DNA from: Theobroma cacao
Lineage: Eukaryota > Streptophyta > Magnoliopsida > Malvales > Malvaceae
DNA length: 64,000 nucleotides
Direction: 5' to 3'
Assembly: GCF_000208745.1 (NCBI RefSeq)
Contig: NC_030855.1
Coordinates: 22,845,748-22,909,747 of the forward strand
Below the pieces are notes generated by a model. That model searched no databases. It had not been told where the DNA came from and worked only from the letters and a program-made list of their open reading frames with translations. Position numbers and translations under genes: made by a program. Positions 1-9,752 of this stretch are shown one piece after another. The stretch's first letter is position 1. Every line of letters begins with the position of its first letter.

Positions 1-1089
1 TTTTAAAAATAAAAATCAAAAAAAAAAAAAAACTCCAATTAAGAGTTTTTTTTTTTTAAATAACACTAACTTACTAGGAGAGTTATCTTTTCCCAAAAAG
101 ATCCTCTATCAAAAAATACTCTTTTTCTCTCCTTATCAATCTCCATCTCCTCTCTCCCTTTCTGAAAATCATCATTTTAGGTTTTTTTTTTATTCTTACA
201 AAAATTTTAGAAAAAATAAGATCCAAAATTCAAAACTATAATATTTTTTCTTTTTCTTTCTATTTTGTTTTTTGTTTTATTTTCTATCGTTTTTTTTGAA
301 CTTCGAAAACTCTCTTTATTAGTTTATATTTCTCAGTTTATTGTTTGATATGATAATTATATGATGTTTATTTATTCTTAACTTTTTTATGATGTATATA
401 AATTTGATAATTTTGATTAAAATAATTAATCAAATAGGTCAATTGTTGTTGAAATAAATTTGATAAAAATTGAAATAATATTTGTTGATTATGATTGTTA
501 AGGTAATATTGTTCATGGAGGTGAACTTTGTTAGTAAGGATATCAATAGCTAAACGTGATTTTTTAAAATTATTACTCTCACTTTATATTTCTCTTCTTC
601 TTTTTTTCGTTCTCCTTTATTGTTAGAGTTACAAGTTTTAGTAGTCGACTCCCTACTTTCTTTTATTTTTTTTATGATTTATTATTAATTCTAAAATTTA
701 TGTTATATAAAAAAAATTATATTTTTAAAAATTTATTTTAAATAGATAAAAAATAAAGTTAATTTTTTTATTTTGAATAAAGAAATTAGTGATTTATAAA
801 AAGTTATTTATTAAATACCTTTTATGGTAATTTTAATTAAAATTAGAGTTTATATAAGTTGTTTTGTCAAACAGTTATTTATAAAATAAAGCTTATAAAA
901 AATAAATTTATCAAATAAATTTAAATTAATTTTAAAAGCTATTATTTTTTATAAGAGTTTTATAATAGTTTTTAAATTTAAAAAAAAAAAGGCCAAACAT
1001 GTTCTAAATTTGGTAAGGTACCTAATTTAGCTTAATAAATGAAACTAGTTGACAAGCTTGTAGAGAGGTTGGTAAGGCCATTTCCGAAT
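1..1089. other. AT-rich intergenic DNA, no gene seen
   Basis: Very AT-rich sequence with many A and T homopolymer runs and stop codons in all frames. I see no coding exon, RNA gene or recognisable element. It leads into the duplicated block that begins near 1090. Confidence 0.7.
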
Positions 1090-2139
1090 AAAGTTGGAAA
1101 GCCACTGCTCATTGTAATTGTGAAGTTGTCACTTGTCATTTGCATATTAATATTTTTCAGGATTTATATTTCTAAATTCTGTTTTCCATTTTCTTTGTTC
1201 CATTTTTATACTCTTGTAGTATGTAAGAGTTGTTAGGAAGTTCATATTTGTATTAGTTTATATATATATAACTAATTAGATATTATAGTTTAATTAGATA
1301 ACAGTATTGTATTATAACTTTAACTTGATAATTTATATAATAATCTTAACATTTTTCCTCAAACTCAAAATGGTATGGAAACTACCTACTTGAGTTTGGA
1401 AATTAAGTCAAATTAAGTCTTGAAATCGATTAATGACATAATGTAGTAGACATATGATTAGACGAAACATATGACAGATCAAATAGTGTGACAAAACAAG
1501 TCGTAGAACATATTATATGACAAATTCGTTACAAATAAAAAATATCACAGATGGATCATATTACAGATAACGTGATGAAACATGTCGTAAACAGATATAT
1601 TTATTAAATTATAGATATGTTTAATATATATATTTATAAATTCTAAGATAAAGATTTTTTTTTGAAACAACTAATTAATATAAAAAATTTGACACTTGGG
1701 TTTTCAGGGAAGATAAAAGAATTAACAACCTTGAAATATTGCTTTATTAATCTTCCAATTCTTATCCTATGAACACAAAAAGCTTACTGTTTTCGATATT
1801 TTGACAAAAACGGAAGCGATTCAATCTTACTCTTCCATCAAACTTCAAGTAGTTGCTTGAAATTTTGGTTGCAAATACCACGTGCTTGTATGTATTTTAT
1901 TATCCTTTCAAGTAACCTGCCCCACTCTGCAGAAAACGAAAGACAGAAAAAAAAGAGTAATTTCTCGATCCCACGCTCCAGCATGGCCTATTAGTATTTC
2001 TTTTGGTATTCTTTCTTCATTGCGGAAGTCAACCTATCAGCGTTACGACTTACGATTTAATTTCTTTAATCACTTTAACTACCTTCAAACCTTAAAGTTA
2101 AACACGTATTTAATTTTAAATTAATAATCGTGATCCATG
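1090..2139. repeat. Tandem 1.1 kb direct repeat, copy A
   Basis: First copy of a block repeated directly downstream. Shared stretches include 1123-1250 (matching 2198-2330), 1270-1380 (matching about 2460-2570), 1690-1825 (matching about 2930-3060) and 2028-2139 (matching 3164-3276). The offset between copies changes along the block (about 1075, then about 1237, then 1136 bases), so each copy has its own insertions and deletions. Copy A keeps a segment at about 1890-2028 that is shorter in copy B. No coding function is seen; the short open frames inside are chance frames preserved by the duplication. Confidence 0.85.
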
Positions 2140-2164
2140 CATTCAGGATTAATATTAAACATTT

Positions 2165-3276
2165 AATTTTTGGAAAACCATCGCTCATTGTAACTATGAA
2201 GTTGTCACTTGTCATTTGCATATTAATATTTTTCAGGATTTATGTTTCTAAATTCTATTTTCTATTTTCTTTGTTCCTTTTTTATACTCTTGTAGTATGT
2301 AAAAGTTGTTAGGAAGTTCATATTTGTATTATCTTTTACATATATATATATATATATATATTAATTTAAATTATTTTTATTATTATACATCTGAACATAA
2401 ATATTATATTTTAAAATTATGTATGTTGTAATTGTGAATGAGTTATATATATATATCTGTAATTAGATATTATAGTTTAATTAGATAACAATAATGTATT
2501 ATAACTGTAACTTGATAATTTATATAATAATCTTAACATTTTTTCTCAAACTCAAAATGGTGTGGAAAATGTCGACTTGAGTTTGGAAATTAAGTCATAT
2601 TAAGTTTTAAAATCGATTAATGACATACTGTAATAAACATATAATATGATGAAACACACGACAGAACAAATAATGAGAAAAAACACATTATAGAACATAT
2701 TACATGACAAAACTCGTTACAAATAGAAAATGTCGCAAAAAATATCACAAACAGATTACATGACAGAATACATTACAGAAAACGTGATGAAATATATATA
2801 AATAGATACATTTATTAAATTAAAGAAAAACTTATTTACAATATATAAATATGTTTAATATATATATACACATTTATAAATTCTAGTATAATTTTTTTTT
2901 AAAACAACTAATTAATATAAAAAATTTGACACGTAAGTTTTCACGGAAGATAAAAGAATTAACAACCTTGAAATATTGCTTTATTAATCTTCCAATTCTT
3001 ATCCGATGAACACAAAAAGCTTACTGTTTTCGATATTTTGACAAAAACCGAAGCAATTCAAAGTTAGTATGTTATTCTGCCATCAAACTTCAAATAGTTG
3101 TTTGAAGTTTTGGTTGCAAATACCACGTGCTTTTATATATATATTCTATTATTTATTACGGGAGTCAACCTTTCAGTGTTAGGACTTACGATTTAATCTC
3201 TTTAATCACTTTAACTACCTTCAAACCTTAAAGTTAAACACGTATTTAATTTTAAATTAATAATCGTGATCCATGC
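2165..3276. repeat. Tandem 1.1 kb direct repeat, copy B
   Basis: Second copy of the block at 1090-2139. It carries extra AT-rich sequence with a TA microsatellite at about 2338-2460 that copy A lacks, and has lost about 100 bases near 3150. The wording around TGTTAGGAAG (1231 in copy A, 2307 in copy B) looks like the 5' end of plant Copia LTRs. However, similarity extends upstream of that point in both copies, so an LTR pair is not proven. Confidence 0.85.
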
Positions 3277-3450
3277 TTTCCCACATAAATATTATTGCAT
3301 TGGCCTGACAATGCCATACCTCTATTCCCACAAAGTCTTAATTATTTAAACAGAATACTAACAGTTTTGCTAATATCTCATAATGATTAAGTTTTACTAA
3401 TAATCCCACGGCCTAGTTGTTGAGAAAATTATTGGTAGAGAAAAGGCTGA

Positions 3451-3469
3451 CACGTGTACTTCGCACGTG
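3451..3469. promoter_or_regulatory. Pair of G-box (CACGTG) cores
   Basis: Two CACGTG hexamers at 3451-3456 and 3464-3469, 13 bases apart. Paired G-box/ABRE-like sites are bound by plant bZIP and bHLH factors. They lie about 1 kb upstream of the DUF1685 start codon, so control of that gene is inference only. Confidence 0.35.
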
Positions 3470-4374
3470 GGAATTGGATCTCCAGACCTAACCTAACCAA
3501 TTATAAACAGATTATTCACATTTGGAGGATCAGAATATTCCTTAAAGCGAATAAATCTTTGACGTAAAAGCCCTTTGAATCATTGTGAAAATTTTATTCT
3601 GGTTTTGTAGTTTGAGTCTGAATTTATGCATAGCACGCCGTCTGCTGCCACGTTATAATTTTCTCGAATTTTGAAAATTTCTTCATTTAAAGTCTAAATT
3701 CTCTCTGTCATGATCCTTTGCCGTCTTTGAGATTGTCTAACTATTTATTTATAATTTTTTATTATTGATATATGAATCGGGTTAAGTGAATCTACCCCGA
3801 TTAATATATACTAAACAAATTGATAGTATAAAAATTCGTATATGTATGTAAACTATATCATTTTTTATTTTTGTTTTGTGGAATGCAATTAATTTTGGTT
3901 TCTGAAATTTAGACAAGAGCATTACAACAACCGCATGTATCAGTAATCGTTGGGTGAATACGACCAAGAAGCTATAAACGGAAGTTGATCCAGACTTTAG
4001 GAGAAAAAGATGCTGGGTCATGGTCGTCATCATCGTCGGTAGTTTATCTTGGGATAATCTAGTAACCTCAACACCAATTCAAGTTCCACCACACGCAATA
4101 ATTTCTATCTTTCTTTTTCTTTTCTTTTTGCTTCTTCTTAAAGCCACGTCATGTCCGCACGTTCCAATCAATTCTGCTTCCAGGAAAAAGCAACTCCCTC
4201 TGACAAAACATAAAAGTAAAACAAGGTTAACACCAATAATGTAATTAAGCAATACTTTCTTTTTGGTCATTACCATTATACCCCATGGAAAACGTGTGTT
4301 TCTTCCCTTGAATTTTTTACCCGTCATTTGTGTACGGCGGCGCTAAGGGTTTTTGAGTTACACAGTTGGGCTAT

Positions 4375-4398
4375 TTTATATATATATATATATATATT
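4375..4398. repeat. (TA)n microsatellite upstream of the DUF1685 gene
   Basis: A run of alternating T and A about 24 bases long, some 85 bases before the start codon at 4483. It could overlap the core promoter, since TATA-like sequence is everywhere in it. Confidence 0.8.
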
Positions 4399-4482
4399 AA
4401 GGATCAAGGTCTGCGTTAAACCATAACCTCACAAATTTCAGAATCTTGGGAAAATCCTTTTTGCTTTCTTGAGCTGCCTTTA

Positions 4483-5202
4483 ATGGAATCAGGGGAAATT
4501 ATCAAGCTCTTTGATTCATGCTGGTTTGAGATGGAAATCTTCAAGAAGCATTTATCCCCATCACCATCAACAAGTTTTGAACCAAATCCAGATCGCCAAG
4601 ATGAAGAAAACTCCTCAAAACCGGAGTTTAAACGCACCCCAACGCTCCATACAAGGTCCATGAGTGACCAGTTGAGCTTAAGCACAAGCTTCCTAGGTAA
4701 TGGTTCTTTCTCACCAGACTCAGTTCTCCACGCACCAAAGCTCCATAAAATTATTTCAGGCAAAGAAATTACAGAAGAAGAGTTGCAAGAGGCGGATGGT
4801 AATATTCAAGAGGCACCTAATAACAAGGCGGTTACAAGTACGAGAATTACAAGAAGAAAGAAGGGTATAAGTAAGAGCTTGTCAGACTTGGAATTTGAAG
4901 AGCTAAAAGGGTTCATGGATCTTGGCTTTGTTTTCTCAGAGGAAGATAATAAGGATTCAAGGTTGGTTGAGATAATTCCTGGGTTGCAAAGATTGGGAAA
5001 GAAAGAGGGTGAAGAAGAGAGTAAGGAAGCTGATAAGGCTGAAGTTTCAAGGCCTTATCTTTCAGAAGCATGGGAAGTTTCAGGAAGAAGAAGAAAGGAA
5101 AACCCTTTGATGAATTGGAGAGTCCCTGCTTTGGGCAATGAGATTGACATGAAAGACAGCCTTAGATTGTGGGCTCATACTGTCGCCTCTACAGTCAGAT
5201 GA
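4483..5202 (+). CDS. DUF1685 family protein, 239 aa
   Basis: Single uninterrupted frame. The diagnostic DUF1685 block lies at about residues 130-150: a Ser-Leu-Ser-Asp-Leu-Glu-like start, then an acidic EELKGF stretch and DLGF. A second conserved segment around residues 190-202 reads RPYLSEAW. The protein ends in the C-terminal box, MKDSLRLWAHTVASTVR, at about 223-239. The first half is Ser/Pro-rich and looks disordered. No signal peptide or membrane segment is seen. The family is plant-specific and has no established biochemical role, so I assign none. The start was chosen as the first ATG of the frame; it follows a TA-rich promoter-like region. The next gene downstream shares only the C-terminal box, suggesting an old tandem pair. 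Confidence 0.9.
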   Translation: MESGEIIKLFDSCWFEMEIFKKHLSPSPSTSFEPNPDRQDEENSSKPEFKRTPTLHTRSMSDQLSLSTSFLGNGSFSPDSVLHAPKLHKIISGKEITEEELQEADGNIQEAPNNKAVTSTRITRRKKGISKSLSDLEFEELKGFMDLGFVFSEEDNKDSRLVEIIPGLQRLGKKEGEEESKEADKAEVSRPYLSEAWEVSGRRRKENPLMNWRVPALGNEIDMKDSLRLWAHTVASTVR

Positions 5203-6772
5203 TGAGGATTCACAGTTCAAAGTTTTGGTTTTTTCGTTTTTTTTGGGGGGGGGGGGGGGGGGGGATTATCTCTATTTTTCTCTCTAATTCTTTACATGAT
5301 TTTAATCTTAGATACTGTATTCTGCAATCGGTTTTCTTCGTTTCAGTTTAGTTTGTAAATAAAATTAGATTTGGCTGCAGTTTTTTTCGTTAATGAATTG
5401 ACGATTTACTGGGTCTTCAGTTTTTACATAAATTTGTTTGCTCTTAGCCTATGGATGTTGATCTTAGCGCCTACCAAACTAGAAAAAGTCGACGTCTCAA
5501 AATTTCTAAACGGATTTTTCTTTTGCAAAAAGAACTAAACAAGTTGTGTCTGAGTGTAAGTTTCCACTAAATTTCTGAGATGCACGAATATATCTCAATT
5601 TGTTTCACATCATTGTCTTGTCTGAAAATCAAGGGAAATCCCCTTGTTAATTCCGTCTCAGCCTCTGAGGCAACTTTTATATTTTCTTTGTTTAGTAGTA
5701 GCAGATATTTGTCACTTTGCACCAAAATAAATGAAGTGTTAATGCAAGTTTTGTCCCCAAAAAAAATTGATAAGGTACAAATTGTGATGTTAACTCATCA
5801 CCTAACAGAAAAAGGCTATTGCTTTGCTTTGAAGCTGGAATTTTGAACTCCATTTAGTTAGTTTCTAGAGCTGCAGCAATTAAATACATAAAAAATAAAA
5901 CACATGGAAAATGAGTTCAAGTATGGGCATGTTAGGTCCATGAACATAAGGGATAGAATCAAGAAGACCCGCTTTGATTCATCCCAAAGTCAAAGTTGAG
6001 CCCAAAGAAAAGCTACATACCGAGCCCAAAGTTAGTGGAGATTCTCCTAAAGGCTAAAGTTGCTCTATGATTGGCCAGCTACTTACGAGTAGGAAACATT
6101 ATGCTTTAGAATTATCATAATAAGTGAAAGACAATGTCATGAATTATGCCTCTTTAGTTAAAACTTGTTAAATTTTTTCATGATTTCTTATAGATAAAAT
6201 CTTGATTATTTCACGTCTGAACATTTAACTTAATAATAAATACATACCTAAACATTTAATTTAATAGTGGATGTATATACTCGATATATATTCAAATTTT
6301 TTGAAAATTTAATTCGAGAACAATAAAGATTAAACAAACTTGAAAAGGTGGTTATAGAAAATTAACTTTCAGATTATTTTAATCACACTCTTTTTAAGTC
6401 ATCTTTATAACCTTTTCTTCATCTTTAAAAAGGATTTAGCATTTGCAATACTAAAGTAATAGCGAATTGAGGATTAAAAGTGCTAAAAACACGCAATAAT
6501 AACCAATGCCAACTAATAAGAAATGTCTTAAAGGTAGAATAATTGTACTCGTCCGCGTTGTTTTCGACCGTTGGCTGATTTCTTTTCTTCTTCCGTAAAT
6601 ACGCTTTTCAAATCCCCAAACAGCCCACTGACTCAAGCTGCCGGTTTTTTTTTTTCCACTAGGCCCAAAGTACCCTCGTTCTTCCAAGATTCACCATCCA
6701 AATAAGCATAGCACAAAGGGTTAGCCTTGTCATTTCAGAAAAACAAAATTCCCCTGATGCTTTGTCAAGATA
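5203..6772. other. Intergenic region between the two C-terminal-box genes
   Basis: Includes the 3' UTR of the upstream gene with its G20 tract. The rest is non-coding. Near 6210-6270 there is a short imperfect direct repeat containing AACATTTAA followed by TTAATA. No gene is recognised. Confidence 0.6.
5245..5264 (+). repeat. G20 homopolymer in the 3' UTR of the DUF1685 gene
   Basis: Twenty consecutive G residues directly after a T-rich tract, 43 bases past the stop codon. If real, the transcript would carry a G-run able to form quadruplex structure. Long G runs are also common assembly or sequencing artefacts. Confidence 0.85.
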
Positions 6773-6859
6773 ATGAAGCCAAATGTAAGTGTAGCTACTA
6801 CTGATTTCCTCTGTTTTATTCACGTTTATAAGTCTTGTTTTGCGGTCTTTGGTCCTCTC

Positions 6860-7393
6860 ATGGATGGCTCGAGGAAGGTCATGGAGAGTTTGGACTCCCT
6901 ATGGTTTTTCAACAATGTGCTCACAATAACAACATTGGAGCACAAGGGTCCCCTTGATGAAGACATAGTCAAGGAAGAAGTACCATCAAAACACAACACT
7001 CAGAGTACTTCTCAGGATCAACAAAATGAGGCCCCTAGCACTGAGATTTTAGTTCCAAGGTGCCCCAAGTGTGGTGAAATTGCCGTGGAATTTGAGCATC
7101 GGATAGTGCAGCCAGACCCAGTTGAAGAGGTGGAGTTTGCAAGGCCAACAGAGAAGTCAGAGAGAAGAAGGAGGAGGAGGAGAAGGAAAAGAAGCAAGAG
7201 AAAAGTTCTTGGAGAGCTTGATCTGGGGTTCCATGGTAACCTTGCTTCTGAGTCTTGGTTTTCTGAAGAAACATATGGATATCCAAACTCTGAAAGCCAA
7301 CATTACACGAAAATGCCTCCTTTGAATGATGGTTTGGCCATGAAAGAGCACCTTAAATCATGGGCTTACGCAGTCGCCTGCACTGTCAGATAA
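6860..7393 (+). CDS. DUF1685-related protein with Arg-rich tract
   Basis: The frame is open from 6773, but I prefer the ATG at 6860 (177 aa, MDGSRKVMESLDSLWFF start). The residues before it are hydrophobic and unlike the family, and the family often begins with a short MES..SLWF motif. After an acidic linker comes a CPKCGE box, then a basic block of about a dozen Arg/Lys, then VLGELDLGF. The end, MKEHLKSWAYAVACTVR, is nearly the same box that ends the DUF1685 gene just upstream. The Arg/Lys block could be a nuclear localisation signal, and the two Cys are a possible metal site with no partner pair. I recall a similar Arabidopsis protein (At2g42760), not verified. Function is unknown. Confidence 0.85.
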   Translation: MDGSRKVMESLDSLWFFNNVLTITTLEHKGPLDEDIVKEEVPSKHNTQSTSQDQQNEAPSTEILVPRCPKCGEIAVEFEHRIVQPDPVEEVEFARPTEKSERRRRRRRRKRSKRKVLGELDLGFHGNLASESWFSEETYGYPNSESQHYTKMPPLNDGLAMKEHLKSWAYAVACTVR

Positions 7394-9752
7394 AAATGAT
7401 ACTACTACTAATTCCCTGCTTGAAGGTAGAACCTGTTCATTTTGTGCCTGGGCTTGCTCAGTTGTTACTGCTCATCGTCTTGACTGTTAACTCTGTATCT
7501 TTTCTTCTGTATTTTCTTAATATGTTTCTTTTCCACTTTGGTAGATGTCCTAACCATGGTTATTTTGATATGGGAATGTGCATGGTAGTTTTGTCTACTT
7601 GTTTTTCTTTCTTCATGGATTTTGTATATTAACTTTGTGATTCAAATTATGGATATCATAAACACCATAAAATCCAAATTCACGCTTGATGCTCATATCA
7701 AGAAATGGTAGTATTTCAAGATGTTTAAAGTTTCAGTAAATTCAATGAAACAAGACACAGATAGTACATTTTTATTTTATTTCTTGCACTATGTAAAGAG
7801 TCTGGCAGTAGCATATACATCATTTGTACTAGCACATAAGATCAAAATTAAAAGTTATGAGGCATGATTGTTAAAGTAAGCCTATGGAAACTTTCACGTG
7901 AAAGGGGAGACATTTGGAAATGTATCTTTTCCTTCTGCAACTACGTTTATAACCAGGTTCTGAAGTCTGAAGTCTGAACCTTCCAGGAAACTTCTCAGTT
8001 ATCTCCAATTTTCTATCTGCTAATTATACAATCTGTTACGGAACAGTGTTCTTACTGTTAATCCCTCAGGCCATTCCATACAATATTCTCGTTCAACTCA
8101 TTGACATTTGACTCAAAGATGTAGGGCTCTTTTTTCCAGCTGTTATTTCCCCAATGCTGTCCTCCAGGCTCCAGTCCCGACTCTCACTAGACTCACCCAA
8201 AACGTGAATGCGGTACATCTACTTCAATCAATTAAACTTCATCTTTTGTCATTGTCCTTTGGTAACACATGGGGGGGCATTTAAAGTTTTACCTGAATTC
8301 TCTGGTCAACTTTTTCTTTGATAGAGGTGTATAACTTTTTTGCTGCCAGGTTGAAGGGCATTGGCCGATCTACGTCAAGCTGCTGTTTCGAGTGGAGAGG
8401 CAATGGTAGAATAATTCAAAAGAAACGACATTAGGAAAGAAACTTTTCCAGGGTCGTGCCAAGTTATGCTAAGGCCAAATTAGGTTCACATGCAGGATAA
8501 TGGGTGTATCTTCTTTTGACATTCTCGGTTTGATTGCTAGGAAACAAGGGCATGAACACAAACTAAATATTAAATGATTCGTAACATTGCTATTCTTATA
8601 CTATTAAAAAAAGTGAAAGGATTGGGTGGTGATTAAGTCAAAAAGCAATGCCTAGTTTAATCAATTGGGCATGATTGTTGACATGTGATTGTTGAGAATT
8701 TTGATGAGTTGAAATTGCAACTTCATCAATTATTCTCAATCAGTGCTAGCCTGCCTGCCAGGCTCCTGTTCCAATTTCTGCTTCTTACTTAGATCTGTGG
8801 TTGCTATTTTTAAAACATTCTTGGGTTCAAATGTTTCTTGACTAGTTGTTATTTGTTGAAACGTTCATTTGGGTTGACAATTGTGTCATCAATTTTGACT
8901 TTCATTTCCCCTTTCGATAATTTGTTTCAAATCCATTTGGGTTTGAATGGAACCATTCAGAATCTGTGTTTATTCAAATTTATACTAATTTAGGAATTGA
9001 TCTTTTTCACATGAGTTTTCCTAACTAACATTCAAACCCTACATTCCTCAAAAGGGAAAATAATAATCATTTGTAACCATTTAAAACTTGAAAAGCTAAC
9101 TTTAGCAATATGCCCTATGTATCCTATAGATTCTTTTATATTCTTTAATGGTAGGAAGTCCTACGATTTTGTAATATTAGTCTATAATTTTTTAAATAAT
9201 ATTAGAACTATGAAAAATATTTTTTAAATGAAATTCATTTAATACAATTAGAATTCTTATTTACCAAATAGATAAATTTTATTAATATTTATGATAAAAA
9301 AATATTTTTAATGAACTTCGTTGGATGAAATTAAAATTCTTATGTACTTGAAAATTAGATAAATTTTATTGATATTAATAATAATTAAAAAATATAATTA
9401 TTTTTGTCAATCAATTAGTTTTTTCATATCTATATTTTTATATGTATTATAAATTATAGATTATATTCTTGATCTTATAATCTTACCAACTGCTCATGTT
9501 TTGCTTAATAAAACATATTTAAAGGAAGTAAAGTTAATCCGCAAATGGAGTGTTGCGTTAAGTGTTAACATAAAAAGTAGTAGGAATTATTCTCTTTTTC
9601 AAAGGTTGTGATTGAGGAACTGGACATGATATGGCCCGACAGGGCCCAAACGCTACAATGGACCCTTAAGCCACTGTCCACTGCCCTGAAAAAAGAACCG
9701 CCATTCGATAGCTACAGAGAAATCAATCATCAGTCCGGCGAAGGTGGCGTAA
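7394..9752. other. Intergenic region, no gene seen
   Basis: The first few hundred bases are the 3' UTR of the upstream gene. The remainder is non-coding and grows more AT-rich toward 9100-9500, where a small tandem duplication sits. No RNA gene or coding exon is recognised. Confidence 0.6.
9213..9398. repeat. Diverged ~90 bp tandem duplication
   Basis: Two neighbouring AT-rich copies, about 9213-9298 and 9299-9398. Each contains a form of ATTAGAATTCTTAT or ATTAAAATTCTTAT followed by AGATAAATTTTATT. Copies are imperfect and no open frame is preserved. Confidence 0.5.

Larger units (their letters stand above)
3277..4482. other. Upstream region of the first DUF1685 gene
   Basis: Non-coding AT-rich sequence between the tandem repeat and the first gene. 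It contains a pair of G-boxes (3451-3469) and a TA microsatellite just before the gene. No exon or RNA gene is recognised. Confidence 0.6.

Noticed and set aside
1039..2312. Two short open frames (1039-1236 and 2130-2312) with nearly the same hydrophobic peptide.
   Set aside because: They lie in the tandem 1.1 kb repeat and are similar only because the DNA is duplicated. No start context, no family and no conserved length.
1231..3276. LTR retrotransposon defined by the two TGTTAGGAAG sites.
   Set aside because: Similarity extends upstream of both sites, there is no internal coding region, primer-binding site or clear terminal CA, so LTR boundaries cannot be supported.
6773..6859. Upstream in-frame ATG of the second C-terminal-box gene.
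   Set aside because: The extra 29 residues are hydrophobic and unlike the family, and the ATG at 6860 gives the expected MES..SLWF start. It cannot be fully excluded.
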